Shown here one piece after another: positions 34,559-43,168 of a DNA stretch of 64,000 nucleotides. The DNA lies in NCBI RefSeq assembly GCF_947253065.1, contig NZ_CAMXWS010000005.1, positions 1-64,000 of the forward strand. The letters run 5' to 3'. The notes under the pieces are model-generated. The model ran no database searches, was not told the DNA's origin, and saw nothing but the letters and a program-made list of their open reading frames with translations. How positions within the stretch are numbered: the stretch's first letter is position 1; each line of letters begins with the position of its first letter. The position numbers and the translations under genes are program-made. This DNA comes from an uncultured Corynebacterium sp. GTDB taxonomy: Bacteria > Actinomycetota > Actinomycetes > Mycobacteriales > Mycobacteriaceae.

Positions 34559-35080
34559 ATGGCTGTAAAGATCAAGCTGCAGCGCGTGGGCAAGATCCGC
34601 AACGCCCAGTACCGCGTTGTTGTTGCTGATGCCCGCACCCGTCGCGATGGCCGCGTCATCGAGAACATCGGCATCTACCACCCGAAGGAAGAGCCGTCCC
34701 TGATCAAGATCGATTCCGAGCGCGCTCAGTACTGGCTCGGCGTTGGCGCTCAGCCGACCGAGCCCGTTGCTGCACTGCTCAAGGTGACCGGCGACTGGCA
34801 GAAGCACAAGGGTGAGGAAGGCGCCGAGGGCACCCTCAAGGTTGCCGAGGAGAAGCCGTCCAAGCTTGACCTGTTCAACCAGGCTCTCGAGGAAGCTTCC
34901 AACGGTCCGACCGCTGAGGCCATCACCGAGAAGCGCAAGAAGGCCAAGGAAGAGGCAGAGGCTAAGGCAGCTGCTGAGGCTGAGGCTGAGGCCAAGGCTG
35001 CCGCTGAGGCAGAGGCCGCTGAGGCTGCTGAGGAAGAGGCAGCTGAGGAAGCTCCGGCCGAGGAGTCCGAGGAGAACTAA
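34559..35080 (+). CDS. rpsP: 30S ribosomal protein S16
   Basis: S16 is an assembly protein of the 30S body. The first 80-90 residues form the classic domain (MAVKIKLQRVGKI, then RVVVADARTRRDGR and NIGIYHP). The 173-residue protein continues with an acidic Ala/Glu-rich extension of about 60 residues, nearly pure EAEAKAA-type repeats, seen in other actinobacterial S16 proteins and probably helical. The ATG at 34559 has AAAGGAC upstream. It is followed by a hairpin terminator. Confidence 0.97.
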   Translation: MAVKIKLQRVGKIRNAQYRVVVADARTRRDGRVIENIGIYHPKEEPSLIKIDSERAQYWLGVGAQPTEPVAALLKVTGDWQKHKGEEGAEGTLKVAEEKPSKLDLFNQALEEASNGPTAEAITEKRKKAKEEAEAKAAAEAEAEAKAAAEAEAAEAAEEEAAEEAPAEESEEN

Positions 35081-35100
35081 GCTCCTGTAGCTCCTCGCCC

Positions 35101-35121
35101 AAACGGGTGATCACCCCTTTT
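35101..35121 (+). terminator. Hairpin terminator after rpsP
   Basis: GGGTGATCACCC is a perfect palindrome flanked by AAAC and CTTTT, 20 nt after the rpsP stop. The T-run is short. Confidence 0.5.
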
Positions 35122-35128
35122 AGCTGCG

Positions 35129-35134
35129 TACACT
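35129..35134 (+). promoter_or_regulatory. -10 box of the SDR gene (TACACT)
   Basis: TACACT at 35129-35134 predicts a start near 35141 and a ~33-nt leader with AAGGGG as ribosome binding site. Confidence 0.4.
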
Positions 35135-35173
35135 GGAAGAGAAAGTGTTGCACAGCTAGAAGGGGTGTTTTTC

Positions 35174-35953
35174 ATGTCTCGTACATATCTGGTCACTGGT
35201 GGTACCGGTGGAATCGGTGGTGCGACGGCAGAGCTGCTGCGCTCCCGTGGGCACAAGGTGATCACTGCGGATCTCAAGGGCGCAGACATCAACTGTGACT
35301 TGACGTCCGAAGCGGGCCGCAAGGAGCTCGCAGAGAAGGCTCGTGAGCTCAGCGGTGGGCAGCTGAATGCTGTCATCGCAAATGCTGGCATGCAAGCCTC
35401 GACGCCGAAGACCGTCCAGCTCAACTATTTTGGCGCCATCGCCACGGTGGAGGGCGTGCGCGATCTGCTCGCCGCTTCCGACAATCCGCGCGCGGTGATC
35501 ACCGCTTCGATGGCTTCGCTGCAGGACACCGACCAGCAGCTTCTCGACGCATTGTTGGCCGGCGACGAAGCCGCCGCCACCGAGCGCGGCCAGGCATTGG
35601 CAGATCAGGGCCCGGAGGCTGGGTACGCGAATTATTCGGCCTCGAAGCAGGCGATTGCTCGTTGGGTGCGTAAAAATGCGCCTACGGAGCAGTGGGCAGG
35701 CGCTGGCATCGCACTGAACGCGATCGCACCGGCTGTGGTCGTCTCGCCGATGACTGAGCAGTTGCGTAATACCGAAGAAGGCCTGGCACAGCTCGCTCAG
35801 GTGCCCATGCCGTTGAATGGTTGGACTGAGCCGATCCAGGTAGCCAAGCTGCTGGCGTGGCTGACCAGCGAGGAGAACACACACCTGTGTGGCCAGGTCG
35901 TGTTCGTCGATGGTGGCTTTGATGCAACCGTTCGTGGTGATTCGACCTGGTAA
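35174..35953 (+). CDS. Short-chain dehydrogenase/reductase
   Basis: A 259-residue classical SDR. It has the nucleotide-binding TGGTGGIGGATAELL at the N-terminus, an NAG motif (ANAG), the catalytic Ser in ITASMASLQ, and the Tyr/Lys pair in YANYSASKQA. It also has the C-terminal GQVVFVDGGFDA. An Asp in TADLKGAD after the second strand suggests NAD(H) rather than NADP(H). The shape resembles small bacterial hydroxysteroid dehydrogenases, in which a long loop of ~25 residues separates the Ser and Tyr, but the substrate is unknown. It stands between rpsP and rimM with its own promoter. Confidence 0.85.
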   Translation: MSRTYLVTGGTGGIGGATAELLRSRGHKVITADLKGADINCDLTSEAGRKELAEKARELSGGQLNAVIANAGMQASTPKTVQLNYFGAIATVEGVRDLLAASDNPRAVITASMASLQDTDQQLLDALLAGDEAAATERGQALADQGPEAGYANYSASKQAIARWVRKNAPTEQWAGAGIALNAIAPAVVVSPMTEQLRNTEEGLAQLAQVPMPLNGWTEPIQVAKLLAWLTSEENTHLCGQVVFVDGGFDATVRGDSTW

Positions 35954-36006
35954 ACACCACGTACGCTAACTGCCATGCGCCGAGCCAAGTGAAGGTTCGG
36001 CGCTGG

Positions 36007-36020
36007 TAGCCTTGGCTGCC
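36007..36020 (+). promoter_or_regulatory. Leaderless promoter of rimM (-10 TAGCCT)
   Basis: TAGCCT at 36007-36012 is 8 nt before the ATG at 36021. Confidence 0.45.
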
Positions 36021-36521
36021 ATGGAATTGCTGATCGGCCGGGTAGTCAAGTCCCATGGCGTGAAGGGGGAGGTCGCCGTTGAGGTGACCACAGATGAACC
36101 GGAGGTACGGTTCGCGGTCGGGGAGGTCCTTACCGGCCGGCAAGCGGGCAAAGAGCGTGAGCTGACCATCAAGACAGTGCGCGCGCATCAGCAGCGTTTG
36201 CTCGTCAGCTTCGAGGAAGTGCCGGACCGCACGCAGGCAGATTCCTTGCGCGGCATGAAATTCTTCGCCGCACCGCTTGAGCGCGAGGAGGAATCCGACG
36301 AGTACTACGACCATGAGCTCATCGGGCTTAACGTGCTTCACGACGACGCACAGGCCGGCACCGTCACCGGCATCATGGACACCCCGAACCGAAAGATCCT
36401 GGAGATCGATTACCAGGGCAAGGATGTTCTTGTGCCTTTCGTGATGGAGTTCGTCCCGGAGATTGATCTGGATGAGGGATATTTGGTGATCACCCCGCCG
36501 GAAGGGCTGTTGGATGTCTGA
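36021..36521 (+). CDS. rimM: Ribosome maturation factor RimM
   Basis: RimM binds S19 and helps mature the 30S head. The 166-residue protein has the N-terminal beta-barrel (LLIGRVVKSHGVKGEVAVEV) and a C-terminal PRC-barrel domain with YYDHELIGL and VPFVMEFVPEIDLDEG. The ATG at 36021 is preferred to a TTG at 36012 because of the leaderless -10. Its stop overlaps the trmD start by 8 bp, so the two are coupled, as in many bacteria. Confidence 0.95.
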   Translation: MELLIGRVVKSHGVKGEVAVEVTTDEPEVRFAVGEVLTGRQAGKERELTIKTVRAHQQRLLVSFEEVPDRTQADSLRGMKFFAAPLEREEESDEYYDHELIGLNVLHDDAQAGTVTGIMDTPNRKILEIDYQGKDVLVPFVMEFVPEIDLDEGYLVITPPEGLLDV

Positions 36522-37692
36522 TCACTCGTTGCGGATCGACGTTGTCACGATCTTCCCGGAGTACCTTGACCCGTTGCGTCACGCGCTTTTGGGTAAGGCG
36601 ATCGAGCAGGGAATTCTCTCGGTCGGAGTGCATGACCTGCGAGACTGGGCGACCGGAAACCACAAATCCGTGGATGCGCCGCCGCTCGGTGGAGGGCCAG
36701 GCATGGTCATGTTGCCGGAGGTGTGGGGCAATGCTCTCGACGATGTTGCCTCCGGCCGTGCCGGTACGGAATTGGAAACAGCCGCGGCGCACCGGAATGA
36801 CAAATTGCGGCACGACGATGTCGCAGAGATCGCACCCCGCCCATATGACGCACCCATGAGTGACAATGCGGACAAGCCTTTGCTGCTCGTCCCGACGCCG
36901 GCAGGCAAGCCTTTCACCCAAGCTGATGCGCAGGCATGGTCGCGCGAAGAGCACATCGTTTTCGCGTGTGGCCGCTATGAAGGTATCGATCAGCGGGTCT
37001 TCGAGGACGCGCAGAAGAAATACCGCGTCCAGGAAGTCTCCATCGGTGACTATGTGCTCATTGGTGGGGAAGTAGCGGTGCTCGTGATCGCGGAAGCTGT
37101 CACGCGCCTTATTCCTGGTGTGCTGGGCAATACCGAGAGCCACGAAGAGGACAGCTTTTCGGACGGGCTGCTCGAAGGGCCGTCGTACACAAAGCCGCGA
37201 CAGTGGCGTGGCCTCGATGCGCCGGAGATTCTGCTTTCGGGCGACCACGGCAAGATCGCACGCTGGCGGCGCGACCAATCTTTGGAACGCACCCGACGCG
37301 TGCGACCCGAGCTGATTGAGAAGGCGAGGGAAGAAGGGGCCCTGGACGCAGATGACCTGTTCACTCTTGACGCAGCCGAGCTATCAACAGATATCGGTGT
37401 GATCATGAATGTGGTGACGTGGGAAAAGAACCAATCCAAGGTGGCCAAGAAGCTTCGTCGTGCCGGGTATTTCGCCGACACGATCCAGGTTGAGCTTATG
37501 GACACGCGCTGCGAGCCAGACAACGTGCTGGTCAACCAGTACCACGCCACTGAAGACGGTCCGTTGCTTGATCCTGTGTACCGCGTGGTCGTTGAGGGGC
37601 GCACGACGTTGAGCCCGCAACAAGCTACAGCGGCAGTGGTGAAAGCTCTTCCCGGTGTTGAGCATTGGTACGGGACGACGCGCCGCAAATAA
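36514..37692 (+). CDS. trmD: tRNA (guanine-N1) methyltransferase TrmD with a C-terminal extra domain
   Basis: TrmD methylates G37 of tRNAs, preventing frameshifts. Residues 1-290 hold the SPOUT knot enzyme: PPLGGGPGMVM, FACGRYEGIDQR, VSIGDYVLIGGE, IPGVLGN and the basic segment ARWRRDQSLERTRRVRPELI. A 40-residue insertion around 80-122 is usual in corynebacteria. Residues about 290-392 are an additional ~105-residue segment (from LSTDIGVIMNVVTW to WYGTTRRK) that is not part of normal TrmD (about 230-285 aa) and that I do not recognise. It is encoded in the same uninterrupted frame. The start overlaps rimM; rplS follows with its own leader. Confidence 0.93.
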   Translation: MSDHSLRIDVVTIFPEYLDPLRHALLGKAIEQGILSVGVHDLRDWATGNHKSVDAPPLGGGPGMVMLPEVWGNALDDVASGRAGTELETAAAHRNDKLRHDDVAEIAPRPYDAPMSDNADKPLLLVPTPAGKPFTQADAQAWSREEHIVFACGRYEGIDQRVFEDAQKKYRVQEVSIGDYVLIGGEVAVLVIAEAVTRLIPGVLGNTESHEEDSFSDGLLEGPSYTKPRQWRGLDAPEILLSGDHGKIARWRRDQSLERTRRVRPELIEKAREEGALDADDLFTLDAAELSTDIGVIMNVVTWEKNQSKVAKKLRRAGYFADTIQVELMDTRCEPDNVLVNQYHATEDGPLLDPVYRVVVEGRTTLSPQQATAAVVKALPGVEHWYGTTRRK

Positions 37693-37822
37693 GCGGATTT
37701 GGGAAGCTACCGGCTCGTATGCAAGAATGTCTGGGTCATGTAGCCGACATGAACCAGTTGAGCGCCCCAGGAGGGGAAGTGCCGCTAGGGTCCTCTGTCC
37801 AAATCTGAAAAGGAATTCTGCC

Positions 37823-38170
37823 ATGTCCAACGGCATTATCGACAAGGTCGACGCAGGCCAGCTGCGCGACGACATCCCGGACTTCCGTCCCGGTGACACC
37901 CTCGGCGTTCACGTCAAGGTTATCGAGGGCAACGTCACCCGTACCCAGCTCTTCGAGGGCTTCGTAGTCCGCCGTCAGGGCGGTGGCATCCGTGAGACCT
38001 TCACGGTACGCAAGATCTCCTTCGGTATCGGCGTTGAGCGTACCTTCCCGGTTCACTCCCCGAATATCGACCGCATTGAGGTGCTGCGTCGCGGCCGTGT
38101 CCGCCGCGCGAAGCTGTACTACATGCGCGATCTGCGCGGTAAGGCAGCCCGCATCAAGGAGCGTCGCTAA
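37823..38170 (+). CDS. rplS: 50S ribosomal protein L19
   Basis: L19 sits at the 30S-50S interface. The 115-residue protein shows DFRPGDTLGVHVKV, FEGFVVRRQGGGI, TFTVRKISFGIGVERTFP and the end RRAKLYYMRDLRGKAARIKE. The ATG at 37823 has AAAAGGAAT upstream. The 130-bp gap after trmD is a probable leader region, and a strong terminator follows the gene. Confidence 0.98.
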   Translation: MSNGIIDKVDAGQLRDDIPDFRPGDTLGVHVKVIEGNVTRTQLFEGFVVRRQGGGIRETFTVRKISFGIGVERTFPVHSPNIDRIEVLRRGRVRRAKLYYMRDLRGKAARIKERR

Positions 38171-38183
38171 GCGACGCGTCACG

Positions 38184-38233
38184 CCCCCTCCCGTTCCACT
38201 TTTCGTAAGCGAACGGGAGGGGGTGTTTTGTTT
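38184..38233 (+). terminator. Strong intrinsic terminator after rplS
   Basis: Thirteen-base perfect arms (38184-38196 and 38211-38223, C-rich then G-rich) are followed by TGTTTTGTTTTT. It ends the rimM-trmD-rplS unit. Confidence 0.9.
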
Positions 38234-38243
38234 TTCGCGCTGA

Positions 38244-38257
38244 TAAAGTGATGTGCC
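38244..38257 (+). promoter_or_regulatory. Leaderless promoter of lepB (-10 TAAAGT)
   Basis: TAAAGT at 38244-38249 is 8 nt before the GTG start at 38258, directly after the rplS terminator. Confidence 0.5.
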
Positions 38258-39025
38258 GTGACTTCTAACCCGCAGTACCGTCCCCGTCCCGCACGCCGCA
38301 AGCGTGCAGAGGAAGAAAGCACCACCCCCTGGTACATCGAGATCCCCGTGGTCATCCTGTTGACCTTGGCGTTGATCTTTGTGCTGCAGACTTTCGTGGG
38401 TCGCGTCTACCTCATTCCGTCGGCGTCGATGGAGCCGACGCTGCACGGTTGTGACGGCTGCAACGGTGACCGCATTTTCGTGCAGAAGCTCAGCTACTAC
38501 TTCTCCGACCCGGAGCCAGGCGATGTCGTCGTCTTCGAGGGCACGCCGTCATGGAACACAGATTATGTGTCTAACCGTTCCGATAATTCGTTTGTGGCCG
38601 GGCTGCAGCAGCTCGGCTCGTACGTGGGCTTGGTCGCGCCGGATGAGAATGACTTGGTGAAGCGCGTCGTGGCTACAGGTGGCCAGACTGTCTCGTGCCA
38701 GGCGGGCGACCCGTCGGTCATGGTCGATGGAAAGCCGACGGACCAGTCCTTCATTCTTGACCCGCCCGCAAATCCGGCTGTGGGTGAGGATGGCTCCGCG
38801 GAGTGCGGCGGCAAGTTCTTCGGTCCGCTCACGGTGCCGGAAGGAAATATCTTCGTCATGGGTGACAACCGCACCAATTCCGCTGACTCGCGTTACCACT
38901 CAGGTGATGAATTTCAGGGCACGATCCCCGTGGACAATGTGCGCGGCAAGGTCTCCTTCATTATTCTGCCGTTGACCCGCATCGGGCCGGTGAAGAACGG
39001 CGACGTCGAACTCCAGCAGCAGTAA
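38258..39025 (+). CDS. lepB: Signal peptidase I
   Basis: Signal peptidase I releases exported proteins from the membrane. The 255-residue protein has an N-terminal basic region, one transmembrane segment (about 27-48), the catalytic Ser in IPSASMEPTL (Ser57) and the catalytic Lys in LVKRVVATGG (Lys135). It also has the family motif MGDNRTNSADSRY. Two Cys in HGCDGCNG next to the active site are unusual but probably peripheral. GTG start with a leaderless promoter. It is followed 8 bp later by rnhB. Confidence 0.95.
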   Translation: MTSNPQYRPRPARRKRAEEESTTPWYIEIPVVILLTLALIFVLQTFVGRVYLIPSASMEPTLHGCDGCNGDRIFVQKLSYYFSDPEPGDVVVFEGTPSWNTDYVSNRSDNSFVAGLQQLGSYVGLVAPDENDLVKRVVATGGQTVSCQAGDPSVMVDGKPTDQSFILDPPANPAVGEDGSAECGGKFFGPLTVPEGNIFVMGDNRTNSADSRYHSGDEFQGTIPVDNVRGKVSFIILPLTRIGPVKNGDVELQQQ

Positions 39026-39033
39026 CGTCGCAT

Positions 39034-39687
39034 ATGCGCAGGCTCAAACAGCTGCGCACCTACGAGGTCGCGCTGGACAAAGCAGGTCTCGGGCCTGTCG
39101 CGGGGATCGATGAAGCAGGGCGCGGCGCATGTTTCGGTCCCATCACCATCGCGGCGTGTGTCCTCCCGCCGCAGCCGATCGCAGCGCTTGAAGGGCTCAC
39201 CGATTCCAAGAAGCTCACGCCGAAGAGGCGGGAGGAGCTTTATGAGGTGGTCGTCGATAAGGCGCTCGCGCACACTGTCGTGCATATTTCCGCAGCGGAT
39301 ATTGACCGACGTGGCATCCAAAACGCCAACCTCGACGGTGCACGCCGCGCGATCGCCACGCTCGACATCGCCCCCGGCTACGTGCTTGTCGACGCCTTCT
39401 ATGTCCCCGGCCTCACCTCACCCCAACTGCCTGTCATCGGTGGCGATTACACCGCCCGCTGCATCGCCGCTGCGAGTGTGCTGGCCAAAGTGAGCCGCGA
39501 CCGGTTGGTGACGGAAATGGGGGATAGGTACCCGGGGTATGGCGTCGATAAGCACAAAGGCTATTCCACGCGCGCGCACATGGACGCGGTGCGCCGTCAC
39601 GGTGCGAGTGCTGAGCATCGCTACACTTATGCCAACGTTGCTGCCGCCCACGAGAAATACCTGAGGAGCATCCACGATGAGCGCTGA
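39034..39687 (+). CDS. rnhB: Ribonuclease HII
   Basis: RNase HII removes ribonucleotides embedded in DNA and RNA primers. The 217-residue protein shows the catalytic acids in GIDEAGRGACFGP (Asp, Glu), YVLVDAFYVPG (Asp), and the segment CIAAASVLAKVSRDRLV plus YGVDKHKGYSTRAH. Length is normal. It overlaps the DUF2469 gene by 11 bp and contains a CGTCGATAAGC repeat copy at 39543. Confidence 0.95.
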   Translation: MRRLKQLRTYEVALDKAGLGPVAGIDEAGRGACFGPITIAACVLPPQPIAALEGLTDSKKLTPKRREELYEVVVDKALAHTVVHISAADIDRRGIQNANLDGARRAIATLDIAPGYVLVDAFYVPGLTSPQLPVIGGDYTARCIAAASVLAKVSRDRLVTEMGDRYPGYGVDKHKGYSTRAHMDAVRRHGASAEHRYTYANVAAAHEKYLRSIHDER

Positions 39688-39982
39688 GGACCTGGACAAT
39701 TACGAGGCCGAGGTCGAGCTGTCCCTGTACCGCGAATACCGCGATGTGGTCAGTCAATTCTCGTACGTGGTGGAGACGGATCGCCGCTTCTACCTGGCCA
39801 ATGCCGTCGAGCTCATCCCGCACACTGAAGGCAAGGACGTCTACTACGAAGTCCGCATGTCTGATGCGTGGGTGTGGGACATGTACCGCGCCGTCCGTTT
39901 CGTGCGCTACGTGCGTGTGATCACGTACAAGGACGTCAACATCGAGGAGCTGGATAAGCCTGAGATGGTCATCCCCGACTAG
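39677..39982 (+). CDS. DUF2469 family protein
   Basis: A 101-residue acidic protein of the actinobacterial DUF2469 family (Rv2901c-like in mycobacteria). It is rich in Tyr and Asp/Glu (YEAEVELSLYREYRDVV at the N-terminus and WVWDMYRAVRFVRYVRVIT near the C-terminus). No catalytic motif is visible and function is unknown. It overlaps rnhB by 11 bp and precedes yraN, the same order as in mycobacteria. Confidence 0.85.
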   Translation: MSAEDLDNYEAEVELSLYREYRDVVSQFSYVVETDRRFYLANAVELIPHTEGKDVYYEVRMSDAWVWDMYRAVRFVRYVRVITYKDVNIEELDKPEMVIPD

Positions 39983-40028
39983 TTTTTCGCTTCTCGACGG
40001 ATCCTTCCGCCCCTTCCCCTCGTCTAAC

Positions 40029-40044
40029 TAAGTGCAACCACTTA
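40029..40044. promoter_or_regulatory. Perfect inverted repeat upstream of yraN
   Basis: TAAGTG-CAAC-CACTTA is a perfect 16-bp hairpin or operator 21 nt before the yraN ATG, between the DUF2469 gene and the yraN-comM-dprA-xerC run. Confidence 0.4.
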
Positions 40045-40064
40045 ATAGACAGAGGGGATTTTTC

Positions 40065-40439
40065 ATGACCATCACACAAGACCAATATGCGCTGGGTGTG
40101 TGCGGTGAATCGAGCGTGGCCGCCTGGTACGAGGAAATGGGCTATGAGATAGTCCAACTGCGTTATCGCGCCCGCAGGGGAGAGGTCGATGTGATCGCGC
40201 GGACTCCCGGCGGAACCATTGTTTTCGTCGAAGTGAAAACCCGCCGTGGCCGGAGTTTCGGCGCTGTGGAAGCGGTGACCGCAACGAAGCTGCAACGGAT
40301 CCGCGCGGCCGCTTCGCAATGGCTTTCTGAAAACACGAGCGGTTACGTCGACGTGCGCTTCGATGTCGTCGAGGTGCTTTTCGACGGCGTCAACGTCTCC
40401 TCCCGCATGTACCAGGGGGTCGATGATGCCGCTTGCTAG
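40065..40439 (+). CDS. yraN: YraN family (UPF0102) endonuclease-like protein
   Basis: A 124-residue protein of the UPF0102 family, which has a Holliday-junction-resolvase/restriction-endonuclease-like core. The motif is visible as Glu in LGVCGESSVAAWY, Asp in ARRGEVDVIAR and FVEVKTRRG (Glu and Lys). The biological role is unresolved. It starts at ATG 40065 with AGAGGGG upstream. It overlaps the comM gene by 14 bp and begins the conserved yraN-comM-dprA-xerC cluster. Confidence 0.88.
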   Translation: MTITQDQYALGVCGESSVAAWYEEMGYEIVQLRYRARRGEVDVIARTPGGTIVFVEVKTRRGRSFGAVEAVTATKLQRIRAAASQWLSENTSGYVDVRFDVVEVLFDGVNVSSRMYQGVDDAAC

Positions 40440-41952
40440 TACTTTTTCCGCGACCGTTGAGGGAATTGGTGCGCACCGCGTCACTGTTGAGGCGAATGTC
40501 GGCCCTGGCTTGCCAGGCATGCACATCGTGGGCTTGGGTGATAAAGCAGTCGGCGAATCTCGTGATCGGATCCGCACAGCTGTAGCGAATTCAACACTGC
40601 CGTGGCCACGCACCAAGATCATGGTGTCTTTGTCGCCGGCGAATCTTCCTAAATCGGGCTCTCAATTCGATCTTGCTGTGGCCCTGGCGGTGTTGGCCAG
40701 CATGGATCCGCGTGCCGAGCGTCGTCTCAAGCGCAGCCTCATCGTTGGTGAGCTCGGCCTGGGCGGCCAGTTGCGGCGCGTGGACGGCATCCTCCAAATC
40801 ATTCTGGAAGCCCTCAAAGACATCGAGCATGTGATCATTCCTGCTGAGAATGCCACCGAAGCTGCCTTGGTCGGGCACCCGTCCGTGAAGACTGCTCGGA
40901 GCTTGACCGAGGCGTGGCAGTGGGCGACCGGGGAGCGGGAATTGCCAGGTTTGGAGACCATCACGCACACCGTGCAGCCCGCTTTCGTGCCGGATTTTCG
41001 TGACATCGTCGGCCAGGAGCGTGAACGCTACGCGATGGAAGTCGCCGCAGCTGGCGCCCACCACGTGTTCATGACCGGCTCGCCAGGGTCAGGGAAGTCG
41101 ATGCTGGCGGAAAGACTCCCGTCGATCCTGCCGGATCTCTCACCCCAACAAGTCGTCGAAGCCACCGCGATCCATTCGATCTCTGGGAATTCCACTGGTG
41201 AAGTGATCATGCAAGCACCCTTTGTGGCGCCGCACCCTTCACTCGGGCGGGCAGCGCTGATCGGCGGTGGCTCCGGCATTCCACGTCCCGGCGCGGTCAG
41301 TCATGCGCACCACGGCGTGTTGTTTCTCGACGAAGTCAGTGAGATCGACGCGCACACTCTCGATTCCCTCCGCGTCCCGTTAGAAAAAGGCGAAGTCCGC
41401 CTCACTCGTGCGCGCCGAGAAGTTGTCTACCCAGCTGATTTTCAACTGGTCATGGCTGCCAATCCGTGCCGGTGTGGAGTGGATAATGCGGCGAAATGCA
41501 CGTGTTCGTCGGCAGATCGGGCGAGGTACCTCCGCAATATTTCTGGTCCGCTGCGTGACCGGGTGGATATCTTCCTGACCACGTCCAGCGTCGGTGCGGT
41601 GGTCGCGCCCTCTGATACGGAGGTCAACGAGTCTTCTGCAACGATTGCTCAGCGCGTACTGGCTGCCCGGGACCGCGCTGCGTACAGGTGGGCGCGCGCA
41701 GGTCTGAGCACGAGGACGAATGCGCGTGTCCCCGGGGCAGTGCTGCGCCGTGATTTCCCCGCGAATAAAGAGGGCATGAGCGTGATCAGTAAGAAGCTTG
41801 CGGATGGTCAGCTCACTCAACGAGGCGTCGACCGGGTCTTGAAGTTGGCGTGGACAGTGGCGGATCTAGGGGGCGTCGATAAGCCGCGTCTTGCTGAGGT
41901 GATGGACGCCCTTGACTTGCGCGCCAAGCAGGAAGCGGGGGTGCTGGCATGA
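40426..41952 (+). CDS. comM: YifB/ComM-type Mg-chelatase-like AAA ATPase
   Basis: A 508-residue AAA+ protein. The N-terminal domain (about 1-190) has the Lon-protease-like fold with SPANLPKSGSQFDLA. The AAA core has Walker A GSPGSGKSMLAERLP near 216, LFLDEVSEID, and the insertion with the Cys cluster PCRCGVDNAAKCTCSS. ComM promotes branch migration during integration of transforming DNA in competent species. Corynebacteria are not known to be naturally competent, so a repair or recombination role is more likely. Start at 40426 (or 40423), behind AGGGGGT. It overlaps dprA by 4 bp. Confidence 0.9.
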   Translation: MPLASTFSATVEGIGAHRVTVEANVGPGLPGMHIVGLGDKAVGESRDRIRTAVANSTLPWPRTKIMVSLSPANLPKSGSQFDLAVALAVLASMDPRAERRLKRSLIVGELGLGGQLRRVDGILQIILEALKDIEHVIIPAENATEAALVGHPSVKTARSLTEAWQWATGERELPGLETITHTVQPAFVPDFRDIVGQERERYAMEVAAAGAHHVFMTGSPGSGKSMLAERLPSILPDLSPQQVVEATAIHSISGNSTGEVIMQAPFVAPHPSLGRAALIGGGSGIPRPGAVSHAHHGVLFLDEVSEIDAHTLDSLRVPLEKGEVRLTRARREVVYPADFQLVMAANPCRCGVDNAAKCTCSSADRARYLRNISGPLRDRVDIFLTTSSVGAVVAPSDTEVNESSATIAQRVLAARDRAAYRWARAGLSTRTNARVPGAVLRRDFPANKEGMSVISKKLADGQLTQRGVDRVLKLAWTVADLGGVDKPRLAEVMDALDLRAKQEAGVLA

Positions 41953-43103
41953 GCTCGCTTGAATCCTGGGCATACCTGAACCGTGTGGTCGAGGGGCCGA
42001 ACCGGCACGTGCAAGCGTTGCTGGCGGCCGGGCGCGACGCCGATGAAATCGCCCACGGCATCCGCACACGTGCCAGCTGGCTCGGCGAACTTGGGCCCGC
42101 GACCGAAGCGCGCTACACCTGGGACCAGCCCGCTGAAGACCTCGCCGCTGCACAACGCGAGGGCTACACCTTGCTCACTCCGCGCTCGCACGAGTGGCCG
42201 CAAGAAGCTATCGACGCCTCCTTCACCGCCGCCCACGCCAAAGCGGAAAAGCTTCCCTCTGACGCCTATCCGCCGCACGCCTTGTGGGTGCGCGGAAACA
42301 CCAACCTTGCACAACTTTTTGCCAGTGCAGTCGGGATCGTGGGCACTCGCGCCGCATCGGCGTATGGGCACCACGCCACCGCAGACCTGTGCACGGGACT
42401 CGTGAGGCACCAGCACACGATCGTCTCCGGCGGTGCTTTGGGGATCGATACCGTGGCGCACACGACCGCGCTGGATGCTGGGGGAGCCACTGTTGTCGTC
42501 GCTGCCTGCGGTGCCGGGCAGGTCTATCCGCGGCGTAATGAAGGGCTATTTGACAGGATCGCTGCGGAAGGCGGTGCGATTATTACTGAATACCCGCCAG
42601 GCGTCACACCGGATCGGCACCGTTTTCTCACCCGCAACCGTCTCGTTGCAGCTTTGACGCAGGGCACCATCGTTGTGGAAGCAGCGTTTCGGTCAGGTGC
42701 ACTGAACACGCTCAAATGGGTCGAAGCCTTCAAGCGCGTAGGCATGGCTGTGCCCGGGCCGATCCTGGGGCCGGGCTCGTTGGGGACGAACCTGGCCATC
42801 CGCGACGGGCGTGCCAACATGGTCTTGAGTGCCGACGACGCCCACGAACAACTCAGCCCCATTGGCACATCGGATGTCGACGGCCAGTACGAAATTGACT
42901 TTGCTGCCGACGCGATCCAGAAGCTCTCTCGCAATGAGCTACGCGTCTACGATTCGCTCCCGCTCACCGACACCGGTGGACTCGAAGCCAGCTACGTAGC
43001 CCAAGCATGCGGGTTCAGCATCGGACTGACCGTGCATCTGCTCATGGACCTCTCCGGCAAGGGGCTGGTCGCCAGGACTGGGCAGGTCTGGCGACGCGTG
43101 TAG
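41949..43103 (+). CDS. dprA: DNA-processing protein DprA
   Basis: DprA binds single-stranded DNA and loads RecA. The 384-residue protein has a Rossmann-type core with AVGIVGTRAASAYG, VSGGALGIDTVAHTTAL, and PGVTPDRHRFLTRNRLVAAL. It also has a C-terminal winged-helix-like domain (about 310-384). Its ATG overlaps the comM stop by 4 bp. The ComM-DprA pair outside a known competence system suggests general recombination; no competence pilus genes are in this window. Confidence 0.93.
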   Translation: MSSLESWAYLNRVVEGPNRHVQALLAAGRDADEIAHGIRTRASWLGELGPATEARYTWDQPAEDLAAAQREGYTLLTPRSHEWPQEAIDASFTAAHAKAEKLPSDAYPPHALWVRGNTNLAQLFASAVGIVGTRAASAYGHHATADLCTGLVRHQHTIVSGGALGIDTVAHTTALDAGGATVVVAACGAGQVYPRRNEGLFDRIAAEGGAIITEYPPGVTPDRHRFLTRNRLVAALTQGTIVVEAAFRSGALNTLKWVEAFKRVGMAVPGPILGPGSLGTNLAIRDGRANMVLSADDAHEQLSPIGTSDVDGQYEIDFAADAIQKLSRNELRVYDSLPLTDTGGLEASYVAQACGFSIGLTVHLLMDLSGKGLVARTGQVWRRV

Positions 43104-43168
43104 CCAACGCCAACCAAACCCGCCGAACTATACTGCCGCGCAGACACCTTCTTTCAGGAGAGGGGTCG

